Assembly (NCBI GenBank): GCA_021234535.1
Contig: CM037838.1
Location: 20,901,009-20,965,008, forward strand
DNA: 64,000 nucleotides
From: Stichopus chloronotus
Taxonomy: Eukaryota; Echinodermata; Holothuroidea; Aspidochirotida; Stichopodidae
Direction: 5' to 3'
Every line of letters starts with the position of its first letter. The stretch's first letter is position 1. The notes under the pieces are model-generated. The model saw only the letters and a program-made list of their open reading frames with translations, was not told the origin of the DNA and ran no database searches. This document shows, one piece after another, positions 15,501 through 25,650 of the stretch. Made by a program: the position numbers and the translations under genes.

Positions 15501-18500
15501 GCAAAGGCAATGTCCCGTTACGCTCCAGTCCGCCACTGCGTAGTAATCCCTCCCACTGACGGCCCTACCCGGTTGGACCAGATTCACCCGCAGATCTGTG
15601 AATCGGAAAAACTCCAGCACGTGTTCCTCGAAGAAGCGGGTGCCGAGTTCGCTGACGGGGTTGTATACCACCTACGAAAGAAAAATCATCCACCAGCCAT
15701 GTGTTTGAGTATTAGGGTTAACTGCATCTGTCATCACCGTAGGATGAGGATGGGAAGATGTGGGCCACTGGGGAAATTACAGGTAGGCAAATGTCGCTCT
15801 TATACCAACTGAACATTCAGTTCGCTCACTGAATACTGCAGATGTACAATACAGTAACAGAAAAAAAGTTTGGAATCTCGAAGACCACACACTGTACATA
15901 TGGCACAGTAGATATACTTTTTCTCCCCAAGGCAGCTCTCCTGCATGTGGGCATACAGTATATTGGCTCGTTTTCAAGACAAGGAAATCTTGCTTAACTG
16001 TAGAACAAACTTGAAATTCAAATGTAGGGGATTAACTTACAATTACTGTACATACAGTATAAATTTGTGCATATTGCTCATGCAGATGCCACCACTTGGG
16101 TTGCATCAGACAGTACAGTATGTGCATTTAAAATCATCTTTTTCCACCCACTGTAAGCACTGTTTGTTTGAGTTTTGATGTTTAATTTGTGCTGTACACT
16201 GCCCTACAGTATAAAAAGGTTTGTCAAACGCACTGTGTAATAATATTGAGCTACTTTTGCTCATTGCATTGCAAATTGAAGACAAACATTTTTGGAGCAT
16301 ACTTGATCGAATATGACACAAATTGTAGTGAAAGCATAACATTTATAACAGGCAACATTAATGCTCAAAGTTTGTGGAGCAGTTTTGAGGATTTTGGTCA
16401 TTGGGAAACTATTGTTGAAAATGAAACCCATGCGAAACATTGCTACTGTACACATTTTATTCACTTGTGCACGTACAGCAATTTGGTCCGTCTACGTCAC
16501 AAACTGAAATACTGTACTGGATAACGTATTCCCTGTCACAGTATCTGCGGGCACATACTGTCTATATGTGCATGCCATGTACAACAACAATAGCCTGCAC
16601 AGGACATGGCTATAATGTACCTGGCAACTCCAACTGCCCAGACTATGAATCTTACTAAAAGTCAGTGAAATACAGTACATGAAATGAGACCAAATAAAAC
16701 TCATTAAGTCTGTAACATATACAGTTGTGACATGCAGAGTAATATTGAAATGTGGAGGGCAATAATGCTGCAGATTGAATGTTGCAGGAACGTTTTGAAA
16801 TCCAACATCATGGATGGAGTGTAACATGTTGGTGTTGGCTGTTCAGATATTAATGAAAGATTAATCAATGCAGGACCGTGCATTACCTCTTGGATAATGC
16901 ATGATCAGGGTTTATGCAAAAGGCTCACGAGGGTCCAGCACGAGTGCGTCCGGCTAACCCCTGAGGGTGCATCATCCTTACAGTTAATGCACAGGTCCAA
17001 ATTTGATTAACCTTCTTCATGTATGCAAAACAAGATTTTGAGAATAAAAGACAAAGGCAAAAGAAAATTTGAGTTTGTAATAACCTATCCCACATTTTTC
17101 TTGATAACGAACCCAGAGCAAAGGTGGGAAAAGACTTGCAACATGTTTCTGTGTGATAGACAAAGTTCCACTTGTCGTTTTGTGTACTTGACAACAGATG
17201 ACAAAACACTGTTGTTCTATGTTTTCATTCTATTAATCAGTGATTTTACTCTCATCGACAGTGTTTTATCTGAAGTATAATGGAGGCCACCTGACTGAAA
17301 TGGGGTAATAGGAGTTTAGGATTCTTCCCAAGTATAGTATGTATGAATGTAATGCATCATATACTATAATGAAATGTAATACAAAAGTGTAACAGTTCAC
17401 CTTTGTCATACTGTACCTCCTTTTGAGTTCATGACAATTGTGAAATGCATACTGATTTGTCTTCAAGATTCTGAATCCAGTATGTGTCATTACACAGTTA
17501 AGTTTTCCCCACTACAGTGGTGATACTCAGTGCAGCTTTATTTCACTAATTAATAAACAGAACATGTACCGTATGCTAATCTCTTACCCTATTACCACAG
17601 ATGTCACCATGGTAACTATGCACCGAAGCTGATCGATGTGTTGTGCTCTTGAGGTCTATGTGTACAGTACAGTGTACAGTGCATGCATGGGTGGGTAGTG
17701 GACAAACTACAGTATGAAGATACCATATATGCACATTCTGAGTAATGTGGACATACCCACAAGGCAAACATCAAATTCAAGTAACAGCTGTGACGATCAG
17801 AGAAATTCATCAGAGACTGTTTTATAGTGACGCAGTACTAACCGTATACTGTACCACTAGTAGGCCTATACGGTACAGTAGCACAGCATACTGTACAATT
17901 AATAATGCGACTTACTACGGTGTGAATTGACTGCACATATCTAGTAGCCATTTGAGTTCTTTGTGCTTGATGAGGGAATTAGGCGAATAAAATTTTCATG
18001 ATTTTTCCATGACCATTTCATGACCTTGACATGACCATTTCATGACTAAATTAGATCGATGAATAATGGCGCCATGATCGAAATGTTCTTGTAAAAAGAG
18101 TGGCAGTGGCTGCTCTAAATTTTATGACTTTCCCACAACTTCTGTTAGTTTTTCAAAATTTCATGACTTTTCCTGACCTGGCCAGTGAAAGTAACATTTC
18201 ATGACTTTCCCAGAAAGTGGGAACCCTAGCTGAACCATGTACTGTAAGCCATTGTCAAGTATTTAAAGTCTGAACATGAAATTCCATCTGCCAGATCCAT
18301 GTCAATATGTTGCAGTATCTTCCAATTTTGCATACTGTACCTTAGATACAACTTCCACACTAGGCTATGACTTTGCTGTAATGTCTGTCATAATACTATA
18401 CATTTTCCTCCTTTGCACATCCATAAAAGTAGTGTAGCACCATACTTATCTTACAGTAGGTATGGACATGAAGTCCAATGAAGTGTTTATGCCAGTTATG

Positions 18501-20565
18501 CAGGCCTAATTTTTTTTTTTAAGAATAATTTCAAGCTGTCCTCCAGGCAGCCTGCTTTCCCATATTTGGTATAAATCCAAAATGCAGTCTGGGCATGGCA
18601 AAACAGAATACAAAAAGACAAATCCAAAAAAGACAATTATCACTCAGTTTTTTGCTAGAATATTTATCATCCCTTGAGAACCAGTCATATATTTGTTTCC
18701 CACATTACAAATTATCTACTCCGAAGAAGACTGTATAGCGTATAGCTCATGGTTGGGATTATGTAAATTCGTTCTCACAGACGGGTACGGTACAGATGGA
18801 GGTAGACTTACTGTACATGGACTTGTATTTACTTAGACTTTGCAAAGTCTTCCTCGGCGAATGAATTCCTTTCCTTTGATACATTCCTCACAATCTGAGC
18901 TGCAGCCCACTTATACCCAACCGAGGATATGTACTCATCTAGTAATCGCGTTTCCCTGTGATCGCCGTCCGCCGGAAAGACTTTGGACACTCGATATAAT
19001 TATGTACACATGAATGGCCATGTTTGACGTTACGGTTAATACATAGTAAAATACTACACGTTGGTCTTATGAAATGAGCCAATAGCAGCGATCGAACAAT
19101 GAGAGAAAATAATGGTACCTAGGCTAACTTTCACCCCATCACCAGATTTGCCTACAGCCGAAATAGGATACCGCTAAGAGAGACCCAGAACAGTTAAAGA
19201 GTTACCATGATATTTACGAAACTAATCAGTCAAAGGTCCTTTCCCCATCATCACTCCAATCATTTCTCACCATGACCGTGATTGGCTAAACTGAATTTGG
19301 TAGCGAAAAACAATGGTTTTAGTTAAAAGTTGTGTGCATAATTAAAACGAGTGTCCAGAGTCTGCAAGGGCAGCGATCAATGAGGGGAGTAAATACTCTT
19401 CCGGAAGAGCAGTACCGTATGGATGTTCCTTCAGATGTGGCGGTACCAAGATTAGGAACAGAAACTTTCCAGCCCAAGCAAACTCTGCAGAGTCTAGTAC
19501 TTACTGTACAAATCATACCATAGAAGCATTTGGTAATATAAACTATATTTGCACTGATAAATGTCCCAGGGCCTTGAAATTTTTGTGATCAAAATTTTGA
19601 GATTTTTGTGGTTTTGCCACACAGTTTTAGAGTTTGAGCATCGGATAATTTCAAATGCTACGATTTATAAGAAAATAATGTAGGCCCTACTGCAGAATGT
19701 TTCTCTGTATTGGTAGTTACTGTACAGTATGCCATTTTGTAAAAATTCTCCATTAACCACAGAACTGGCTGTTGATCTTGTCTCTACAAAATCTGCCAAG
19801 TAGGCATAATATCAATTCCTTTTTGATAATAGGAGAGACAGACCTGTTGCTTATTAGACTACAGTAACCACTGTCAACTTAAACTAATGCACCTAATTAC
19901 TTTGTTAAACATACTGCACAGTAGGCCTACAGTACCTGTTGCAACTCTGTTGAATCGTCAAACGTAGTGGAGTCTCCGTAGTAATATCTCTGCATGCATC
20001 CACTCACGACATTTCGGTTCCTTAGGAACGAGTCCTCCGTCAGGACTGGGATGCTAGGAAAGCTGACGGAGCAGCTACGGGCGTAGTACCTGAGGGGCAC
20101 CCAGGTCCGACCGTGGTCCTCGCTTTTCTCTATGATCAGGCTGCTGGGCCTAAGGCTTCTGAAAACAAGCTGGGTGGTCTGGAAGAGAAAGGTATCCCCG
20201 AGGGACAACCTTAACACCACGTTTTCCATCCCACTCTCAGACTGCCACCAGGTCCTGAGGACAGGTCTAACGTAGGACGATCCGGCGACCAGGCGGTTCT
20301 GGTCGTACATATTTTCAACCCCATGGGCAAGATCTGGGTCAGAGGAATTGCAAATGACTTGTTCCTCTGTTAGTCTGTATAAGACGACATTCGGAGGATC
20401 ACCGCAGGTAGAGTTCGCCGTGACCGACCTCCCAAAATCCTGCGTGACTAGATCTGGCGATGGCGGAAAGCAGGCTCTATCCATGCAGTTAGCATGTATA
20501 AATGGCAAGACAAATAGAACAGGATATAAGGAATTCAGAAGTTTGGTCACTCGCTGTGAATCCAT
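295..20565 (-). CDS. Laminin-family chain, N-terminal 1005 codons, 17 exons, cut by the window edge
   Basis: Secreted basement-membrane glycoprotein; laminin chains form heterotrimers and the LN domains polymerise the network. Exons (minus): 20565-19936, 15671-15471, 14899-14779, 14280-14110, 12316-12161, 8594-8482, 8050-7832, 7554-7408, 6309-6174, 5557-5486, 5017-4914, 4350-4173, 2927-2778, 2480-2349, 1756-1633, 1426-1287, 517-295. All introns are GT-AG and the phases join without a break (3017 nt). Domains by residue: signal peptide about 1-26; LN about 29-262; LE1 from C265; LE2 from C319; LE3 from C376; LE4 from C428; partial LE5 C481-C511; LF/L4b about 515-749; four LE repeats about 751-943; half LE (C947-C956), then L4 from about 960. 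The LN resembles beta chains, LE1-2 and the L4 start resemble gamma chains, and LF followed by four LE and L4 is the layout of alpha3/alpha5 chains. Subunit class is undecided; family membership is near certain. Confidence 0.95.
1287..1426 (-). CDS. Laminin exon 16: fourth LE repeat after LF
   Basis: Phase 2 in, phase 1 out (tgatag|GTA; GGCGA|gtgagt), residues 885-932. It joins exon 15 as [13 protein letters not shown] and continues with [29 protein letters not shown]. The loop between the fifth and sixth cysteines (LAAATGLK) is slightly unusual. Confidence 0.92.
1633..1756 (-). CDS. Laminin exon 15: third LE repeat after LF
   Basis: Phase 1 in, phase 2 out (ctctcag|GT; GCCGG|gtgagt), residues 844-885. 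It reads [17 protein letters not shown], then [17 protein letters not shown]. Confidence 0.92.
2349..2480 (-). CDS. Laminin exon 14: second LE repeat after LF
   Basis: Phase 1 in and out (ggacag|CT; GACTG|gtatgt), residues 800-844. It encodes [29 protein letters not shown] and EHYGLQT. The C-terminal loop of the repeat is completed by exon 15. Confidence 0.93.
2778..2927 (-). CDS. Laminin exon 13: first LE repeat after LF
   Basis: Phase 1 in and out (attcag|CA; CCAAG|gtaaca), residues 750-800. It encodes [33 protein letters not shown] and DVGC, a complete LE repeat that directly follows domain IV type B in both beta and alpha3/5 chains. Confidence 0.93.
3243..3366. repeat. Minisatellite, 43-bp unit, about 3 copies (cluster A)
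   Basis: Units start at 3243, 3286 and 3329, with a period of 43 bp. They share the core ACTGGTTA...CACTCTG...GGGTGAAACAAATGCCAAAC with substitutions. The cluster lies in laminin intron 12. A second cluster of the same unit lies at 4029-4162. Confidence 0.8.
3486..3833 (+). mobile_element. TTAA-flanked MITE, copy 1
   Basis: A 348-bp element with inverted ends AGGGAAATA, flanked by TTAA on both sides (3482-3485, 3834-3837). It has no coding capacity. A diverged copy in the opposite orientation is at 13568-13895; the similarity runs from end to end and is strongest near 3680-3830. TTAA target duplications are characteristic of piggyBac-type elements; the assignment is inference. Confidence 0.85.
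4029..4162. repeat. Minisatellite, about 43-48-bp unit, 3 copies (cluster B)
   Basis: Units start near 4029, 4077 and 4119 and are clearly related to the cluster at 3243-3366 (shared words CCACTC, GGGTGAAACAAATGCCAAAC). The array ends 10 bp before the splice donor side of laminin exon 12 (4173). Confidence 0.78.
4173..4350 (-). CDS. Laminin exon 12: C-terminal part of LF/L4b domain
   Basis: Phase 0 in, phase 1 out (gaccag|TTC; CTATAG|gtgagt), residues 691-750. [13 protein letters not shown], then ERCL and [17 protein letters not shown] reproduce the closing segment of laminin IV type B domains (family pattern: C, about 18 residues, C, then I-F-SIS and N/D-G-A), directly before an LE cysteine. 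Confidence 0.93.
4914..5017 (-). CDS. Laminin exon 11: LF/L4b domain
   Basis: Phase 1 in, phase 0 out (cctgtag|GT; GATTCG|gtatgt), residues 656-690. Its last residues, SLALDS, join exon 12 (FVFLPVL) to give the conserved D-S-hydrophobic-LxP motif near the end of the domain. Confidence 0.85.
5486..5557 (-). CDS. Laminin exon 10: LF/L4b domain, short exon
   Basis: A 72-nt exon, phase 1 in and out (ggtttag|CC; GGAAG|gtaaac), residues 632-656. It encodes a hydrophobic strand ([12 protein letters not shown]) with one Cys, where the family has a CF-...-YTVRLEL strand. The match is weak on sequence, but both splice sites are good and it restores the phase between exons 9 and 11. Confidence 0.75.
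6174..6309 (-). CDS. Laminin exon 9: LF/L4b domain
   Basis: Phase 0 in, phase 1 out (cttacag|GTG; TTTAA|gtgagt), residues 587-632. It is less conserved than its neighbours; a single Cys (NCTGG) lies where the family has the RCGNT-type loop. It is supported mainly by splice sites, phase and position between two recognisable LF exons. Confidence 0.8.
6957..7290. repeat. Degenerate tandem repeat, about three units
   Basis: Three diverged units can be aligned by eye, beginning near 6957, 7067 and 7195. Each has an ATGGCCCA/ATGGACCCA start, a CCAAA-type middle, an ACTACCAT or ACCATTAT box and a GTGACA/GGGACACAAC end. They lie in laminin intron 8. The origin is unknown. Confidence 0.55.
7408..7554 (-). 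CDS. Laminin exon 8: LF/L4b domain
   Basis: Residues 538-586, phase 0 at both ends (caaaag|GGA; TACGAA|gtgagt). [10 protein letters not shown] and [10 protein letters not shown] match the conserved beta-sandwich strands of the laminin IV type B domain (family pattern: G-F-hydrophobic, then Y-hydrophobic-IRYE). Confidence 0.88.
7832..8050 (-). CDS. Laminin exon 7: end of LE4, partial LE5, start of LF/L4b domain
   Basis: Residues 465-537, phase 0 at both ends (ctcaag|GCG; CCTGTG|gtgagt). A truncated fifth LE ([28 protein letters not shown]) runs straight into [19 protein letters not shown]. This is the hallmark entry into the beta-chain domain IV, also found at the start of domain IV B in alpha3/alpha5 chains. 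Confidence 0.95.
8482..8594 (-). CDS. Laminin exon 6: LE4, first part
   Basis: Phase 1 in, phase 0 out (gtggcag|TG; TGCAAA|gtaagt), residues 427-464. It encodes [26 protein letters not shown] and RCDRCK. The position usually held by Ser or Pro before the first LE cysteine is a Met created across the splice junction. The repeat is completed by exon 7. Confidence 0.92.
8595..12160. other. Laminin intron 5
   Basis: About 3.6 kb without a recognisable exon. AT-rich, with a few homopolymer stretches. No LE-type cysteine pattern was found on the minus strand, and exons 5 and 6 are already in phase with each other. Confidence 0.6.
12161..12316 (-). CDS. Laminin exon 5: LE3
   Basis: Phase 1 in and out (attcacag|CC; CAAA|gtgagt), residues 375-427. 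It encodes [15 protein letters not shown], then [20 protein letters not shown] and [11 protein letters not shown], with all eight LE cysteines in register. Confidence 0.95.
12317..14109. other. Laminin intron 4
   Basis: About 1.8 kb. Apart from the MITE at 13568-13895 it holds only AT-rich sequence and a short C-rich tract near 12740-12780. No additional exon was seen. Confidence 0.6.
13568..13895 (-). mobile_element. TTAA-flanked MITE, copy 2 (opposite orientation)
   Basis: The reverse complement aligns with the element at 3486-3833, including the stretch with GAGGAGATGAAGCTTTTGC and the ends. The left TTAA (13564-13567) is intact; the right one reads TTCA (13896-13899). It lies in laminin intron 4. 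Length is 328 bp, with no open frame. Confidence 0.82.
14110..14280 (-). CDS. Laminin exon 4: LE2
   Basis: Phase 1 in and out (ttccag|AC; ATTG|gtaagc), residues 318-375. It encodes one whole LE repeat, [10 protein letters not shown] to [15 protein letters not shown]. The CNGR start and the FEDFF/ENFF-like segment again resemble the second LE of gamma chains. Confidence 0.93.
14779..14899 (-). CDS. Laminin exon 3: rest of LE1
   Basis: Residues 278-317, phase 0 in and phase 1 out (tttcag|AAT; CAAG|gtaagt). It reads [20 protein letters not shown] and then RPWAAAF, the classic LE1 ending. The FN-RPW part is closest to the gamma1-chain and netrin pattern. Confidence 0.93.
15471..15671 (-). CDS. 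Laminin exon 2: end of LN, start of LE1
   Basis: Residues 211-277, phase 0 at both ends (cgtag|GTG ... CCG|gtgaga). It carries the conserved LN tail, [10 protein letters not shown] and [15 protein letters not shown], and opens the first LE repeat with [10 protein letters not shown], the signature that follows the LN domain in laminins and netrins. A 4.26-kb intron separates it from exon 1. Confidence 0.95.
15672..19935. other. Laminin intron 1
   Basis: A 4.26-kb intron between the two LN exons. It is densely sprinkled with the 7-mer TACAGTA and its complement TACTGTA and contains a dispersed repeat at about 17985-18230. No exon-like conserved peptide was found, and exons 1 and 2 join in phase 0. 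Confidence 0.65.
17985..18230. repeat. Dispersed repeat with TTTCATGACTTT/CATGACC modules
   Basis: Repeated short modules (TTTCATGACTTTCCCA, CCATGACCATTTCATGACC) end in GTGGGAACCCT. This style of sequence is widespread in animal genomes as a nonautonomous repeat; the element class could not be determined. No target duplication was identified. Confidence 0.6.
19936..20565 (-). CDS. Laminin exon 1: signal peptide and most of the LN domain
   Basis: Residues 1-210. The first in-frame ATG is at 20565 and is followed by a hydrophobic stretch ([17 protein letters not shown]) typical of a signal peptide, then the LN domain with the hallmark motifs [19 protein letters not shown] and [16 protein letters not shown]. 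The exon ends CAACAG|gtactg in phase 0. Upstream, cag at 20618-20616 after a pyrimidine-poor tract could be a splice acceptor, which would place a separate 5' UTR exon further right; no transcription start was identified. The LN domain mediates laminin polymerisation. Confidence 0.93.
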
Positions 20566-20615
20566 CGGGAACTTCAAGCGGTGTCTCTCTCTCCTTTGGC
20601 ATGAAGTGACAGAGT

Positions 20616-23600
20616 CTGCAATAGTTGATGACAAAAACAGAAAACAAACAGAAGGAAAAAAGAAAAGAAATTAAAGAAATAATGATGAGTCATTTGCATG
20701 ACAAAGATGTACTACGGTATATACAGACCAAACATAAGTTAGTGAAAACAATGTTTACCAGAACTTAAAATAGAAAAGCAGAAACAGGTTAAATTCTCTC
20801 CATTCTTCTCATCCTTTGTCTTGTAATCTTTTTTAAGCATTTTTGTCACTTAATATCAGGTCAATGAATGAAGAGTCATATAACATAATTTACGGGTCTC
20901 ATGCAGTGATGTACTCAACGACCAAACAAAGCAATGTCATCTATTTTACTGATTTCATCAGTTCCTTAAAATTAGAGCCTTCAGTCAGTAGCAGAGTTGA
21001 GATTTTAGAATTTTCATCTGGTAGTCCAAAGGACAACTACTAACGCGTAAAATGACGTCGCCCTTTTCAAAATTTAGTAGTCCTGCTAAAAATCATGTCA
21101 TGACTTACAGTACAGGTTGGTGTACCAATAACATAGTTTGCTTCATGTGTTGTTAGCAATTCATCACCGCATTTCATCTCATCATTTTTCAGATATTGCA
21201 AGTAAAATCATACTTTAATTCAAGCACTAACCAACTTTGGTTGTACAGAGGACAACCTCGTACCAAAATTTGGTTGTCCTGTAGAGAATTTGGGTGTCTC
21301 AGACAAAGGACTGTAATTTCTGACTCATACTGTACCAATCTGGAATGCAGGTACCCAACCAAAAATGTGAGGTCTATCACCGACACTTTGACCTTACCTA
21401 ATAGCTCATAGTTAGTGTGGAGTGGTTTTGCTAAACTTGTAACATGTACAGTATACGTATCTGACGTCTCCCTCTCATCAGGTCATTTTTGCCACTTCAA
21501 ATAGTAGAGCGCACTAAGTGTGTTGCGATCAATGTTTTAGGAATTACAGTAAGAAATTTTGTTGTTCACTTCATGGAAGAACAGGGTAGTACTTTGGGAG
21601 GCAGGAAGTAAATATCAGGCAGGTGCCATGATTACCCATGAAATACTCATCCAGGCGTTTCATCATTCATACACTCATTCATTCATTTCCTTCATCTGTT
21701 CATTCATTCAAATAGTATTATTCTTTCTGAACATATAGACACACCCCACAGCATTTCCTGTATTTTCTGTAATTAAAACAATGGATTTAATCAGGCATGT
21801 ATAGAATGGGTACAGTCCAAGTGACTTGTGTGCAATAGTGCTAGTGTGCAAAGGAAATATTTCTAGTCTGCACCCTCTCTCAGACCTCTATCCAACTGAC
21901 CACACTGGAACCTGGAAAGAAATGGAGAGTGCAGGTCCACAAAAGTACACTTACAGTACAGGACACAATCCAAATTGTGCACTGAGCAGGGTTGCAGCTA
22001 CAGTACAGTAGACAAATTTTAGTGCCAGGCTGTATGCAAGGGAACCAGCAACTTCTGTTCGGGGCCTAAAAACTTGCACCAGAGTCCCTGAGGGGGGTCA
22101 ATGAAACTGCCCTAGAGTGCCTACAAGCACTGTTATGGGAAAGAACTAGCAAAATCTTTGAATGTCAACATGGGCGTGGACCATATGGAGATGGTGGAGA
22201 TGTCCACCCCACTTTTTTTGTGAGAGGAGGACATCTCCCAAATGTCCCCTCCACTTTTTCAAAATGATAAAACCTAAAACTGCGATGACTGATTAAAGTA
22301 CTGTACATAACGCTGAGCAAACCTCTTGATTTCAAACGTCCACATTGTCAATTTTACTATGTTATAATTCAAGGTTGTAGCAGTGCGGTTACCATATCAT
22401 ACGTTTTCTGTTGACATATATTTGTCCCTGTGCAGCAATCCTTGTAACTGATGATGTGTCTTCAGCCACGAACAGGTTTTAACGAGGAACACTCGAGTCA
22501 ACTCATAGAATTTCTATGGTTCAACTATGTATGTACAGTGTATACAAGGCTAGTCATATATCATTAGCTGTACCTGCAGTGTTTAGTACCCAAATATATA
22601 CGTAGTGAGCAACTTACCACCTAGACGAGAGCACACCCCAGTACACTTGTATGATCTCATCATTTACTGTAATATTGTCAAAATAAACTTGCATTTTGAC
22701 ATTTTGATCACAGTATATGTGACAATTGTTTTTTGAAGTCAGAGAAGCATCTAAGCACATATGCAAAAAATAACTTATAATATACAGTATATTAGATTGG
22801 ACATATGCAGTAAAAAACATGTTTTTTTTTTTAGGAATTTTCACTCATCATATGTTTTTAGAATACCTACTGAAGATTAGCCAGCACAATGATTTTGGAT
22901 TGGGACATGACGATAAGAGGATTCCAACTTTTTATGTAAAAAGTGTTGATATACCATAGACTGCCAAAGTGACACTCAAAGGTAAATTTTGACCAAATAT
23001 TCCACCATTTGCCACATAGACACTTTCCTTTTTACACAATTCCTTTTTTTTTTTCAAAGGGGTGCACCCTGTCCTCATAGACCCCTCCCACAGGACAGCG
23101 ATTCGTAAATTGTGAAAAGTGATGGATCCATGTCCATGAAATCATGAATGTCAACTCAAGAGGCTACTTCTCCTATCAAAATTTACTCAATTTTGCAAAT
23201 TTAGTGCCAGGTGTACAGGTGTAAACCAACTGTGCCTAAATTTTTCCCAGAGCCACCCACTGAAGCCAGCTACAAACTTGGAACTGAATAATGTACACTG
23301 TGCATACAGGACTGTGCACACTGCCCAATAAAGATTCAAAAGACAAAGTATGCATAATTGCTTTTCACTGCTGACTCTGTAATCTAAATCCGGTATGTTT
23401 TCATGGATTTTCTCTGGAAAATTCACAAACTGTTATGAGCCAATTTATGAGATCAAGCTGAGCTTAGAAGTATAGCCTCATCATTGTCACATGCCACAGT
23501 GTGGGTACCTTTCTTTCAATGTTGTAATTAGACCTACAGTACTAGGACTAATTAATGTCATCACAGTTGATGCATTTCAGATCAGATTTTATTGAGGTCT

Positions 23601-25650
23601 TACATCTAGTCCATGGACTTGAGGATGTTGATCTCAGAGGCTTGTTCACTTTGAGGGAGACTGGTGTTACCAGAGACCATGCTTTTAAACTTTCTAAGGA
23701 TCACTGTCATCTAGATTTTAGTAAACCTTTTCAGTTTGTAATGGTAATGCCTGGAATAGCCCCCCAGCCCTGAGTCTTGCTTGACTCCTTTCCTCGTCTA
23801 CCATTAAATTTACTTTTTGATGGGCTACAGGTGAATACAGTGTGTGACCTACAGTACTGTATAAGCAGTCACAGGAAACCATGATCGACAGATCAGTCTT
23901 AAAACATTACACTTGAATTGACTATTCCATCCTTACACTCCATTTTCATTATGAACAGGCCTGCAACGGACACTTTTTCAGGAAAAAGCAGAGTCTCTGC
24001 TTCAATATCGATATCACAGTACGCTTCAGTAAATCGTAGGCCTTTAGTTAAATTTTCGAAGGCTCTGATAAGACTTGGTACAGGTGGCAGGGTGTAGGTC
24101 ATAAAATAGGTCATAAAAGATAAGCGAGTCGCCTCTACCCCACCCTCAAATATATACCATCCTGAGTATAGATGGTGTATTATTTCACCGTGTGATTCAT
24201 CTGAAAAAAGGGGTGGAGTGAAAAACTATCTCGTTGTATCACCATTCTGTAAGGTTCATTGCTTGCATCATCTTACTTTTACCATACCGATTAGCTCTCT
24301 GTTCGTCAAAAAGTTGTAGAAATCTAATGAAGCGCTGGCTGATCTCCAAATGTAATTTGAATGGATCTTAAACTTATTGAACACCTCATACGACATGTAT
24401 AGCGACCCTCCCAATATTTCATAGTCCAAATACCGTTTCAGCTATTTGTCGTCAAAAAAATTATATTTCCGTGATATTATCACTTTGGGACATTTAGCAC
24501 TTACGTAAAGCGATGTTATCTTTCGAAAACTTTTGGAATCAACAATTCCAACAGTTACTCGAGCATATATCTTGAATGAGAGGAGGGAAAAAAATAAACG
24601 GAAATGGTGTCAACTGCTAGACCTATACTGACATGTACTAATTGCATTAAAGGAAATGATAAACCTATATACCTAAATATTTAAGCCATTACTATTTTTG
24701 TTTAATTGTTTAACTTAACGAAGGCTACTCTCATTGAGATTCCACCAAGTTAGGCTACAGTCTGACAGTACAGTACACTGTACAGTAATATAAATCCACT
24801 CTCACTAAGTCACTAACGCAACGAGTAACGGTAGTCGCTACTGTCAGCACTTGACTTACTTTTTACTTGTTTTCAACGCATGGTGACAGGTAAATAAGCA
24901 GTTGGTGAGCCAGAAACAATCTACACTTTCTCCCCTTCATCTGAATAATACATTTGGAATTAATATCTACTTTCCTGTAAAAAACCGAGCTTTGTTTGTC
25001 TGTTCAACAGATGTCGCATTTAAATACTTTCGGAATTTGGCGTCTGCCGTTGACATGGTAAATTTTCTAAGTGTGTCCATCGATACTATGCTTCGATGTG
25101 CTATAAATTGAGTATCACGTAACGTCTCTGCGTGTTGTGACGTTGCACCTTGCGCCAAGAACTCAGCATATATATGCTAGGCGAAACACCAAAATGGAAA
25201 CTAATTGTTGAACACGCCCAGTACGACGCCACGAAAGTTTACAAATCTGTTGCACTGAGTAAACATGTCACAGATAAAATGATGTGGCAAGAAAGAGGTT
25301 GAGATCTGTCAGTAATATTCCCATGAGCTTTCAAGTTTGCGTACGTCGTATAGTCGTAGCATATGTAGAGCCTCTGTGGCTTCCGCCTCTATATGGCAGA
25401 AGCTGAACAAAAGAAATCCGTCGGGTACATGCACCGGGCCTTTGCATATGCAATTTTCTTAACAATGTATAATGAGTGGGGTGAAGGTATTGACATTGCA
25501 TGTCACCTTTGCGCACTTACATATTGGGTGCAGTGGCAAACGTTCGTTATGATATAAATGTTTTATGCTTCAGTAAGTTGGTAACTAAGCTTGGCATGCT
25601 ATGAGGGCATAAATTGAAAATGTAAGCGCCTTTTAGGAATTTTGGATGTG
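20616..25650. other. Upstream of laminin: no gene seen
   Basis: Should hold the laminin promoter and any 5' UTR exon. AT-rich, with many TACAGTA words and a short hairpin (GGAGATGTCC at 22196-22205 with its complement at 22229-22238). No TATA box or start site could be assigned with confidence, and no protein family was recognised in any frame. Confidence 0.5.

Larger units (their letters stand above)
15850..24787. repeat. Field of TACAGTA/TACTGTA 7-mers
   Basis: At least 39 occurrences were read by eye, for example at 15954, 16044, 16053, 16114, 16444, 17663, 17847, 17874, 17889, 19718, 19723, 21999, 22004, 23850, 23855, 24769 and 24781. Several are overlapping or back-to-back palindromes. 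The rest of the window has only about a dozen. The field spans laminin intron 1, exon 1 and upstream DNA. Confidence 0.75.

Noticed and set aside
295..20565. Firm naming as laminin beta-1 or gamma-1
   Set aside because: The LN and LF domains point to beta, the first LE repeats and L4 to gamma, and the overall order to alpha3/5. The C-terminal half that would decide is outside the window.
20566..20634. Upstream extension of the laminin open frame by 23 codons
   Set aside because: There is no ATG in this extension, and the stretch contains a probable splice acceptor (cag at 20618-20616). The ATG at 20565 is followed directly by a good signal peptide.
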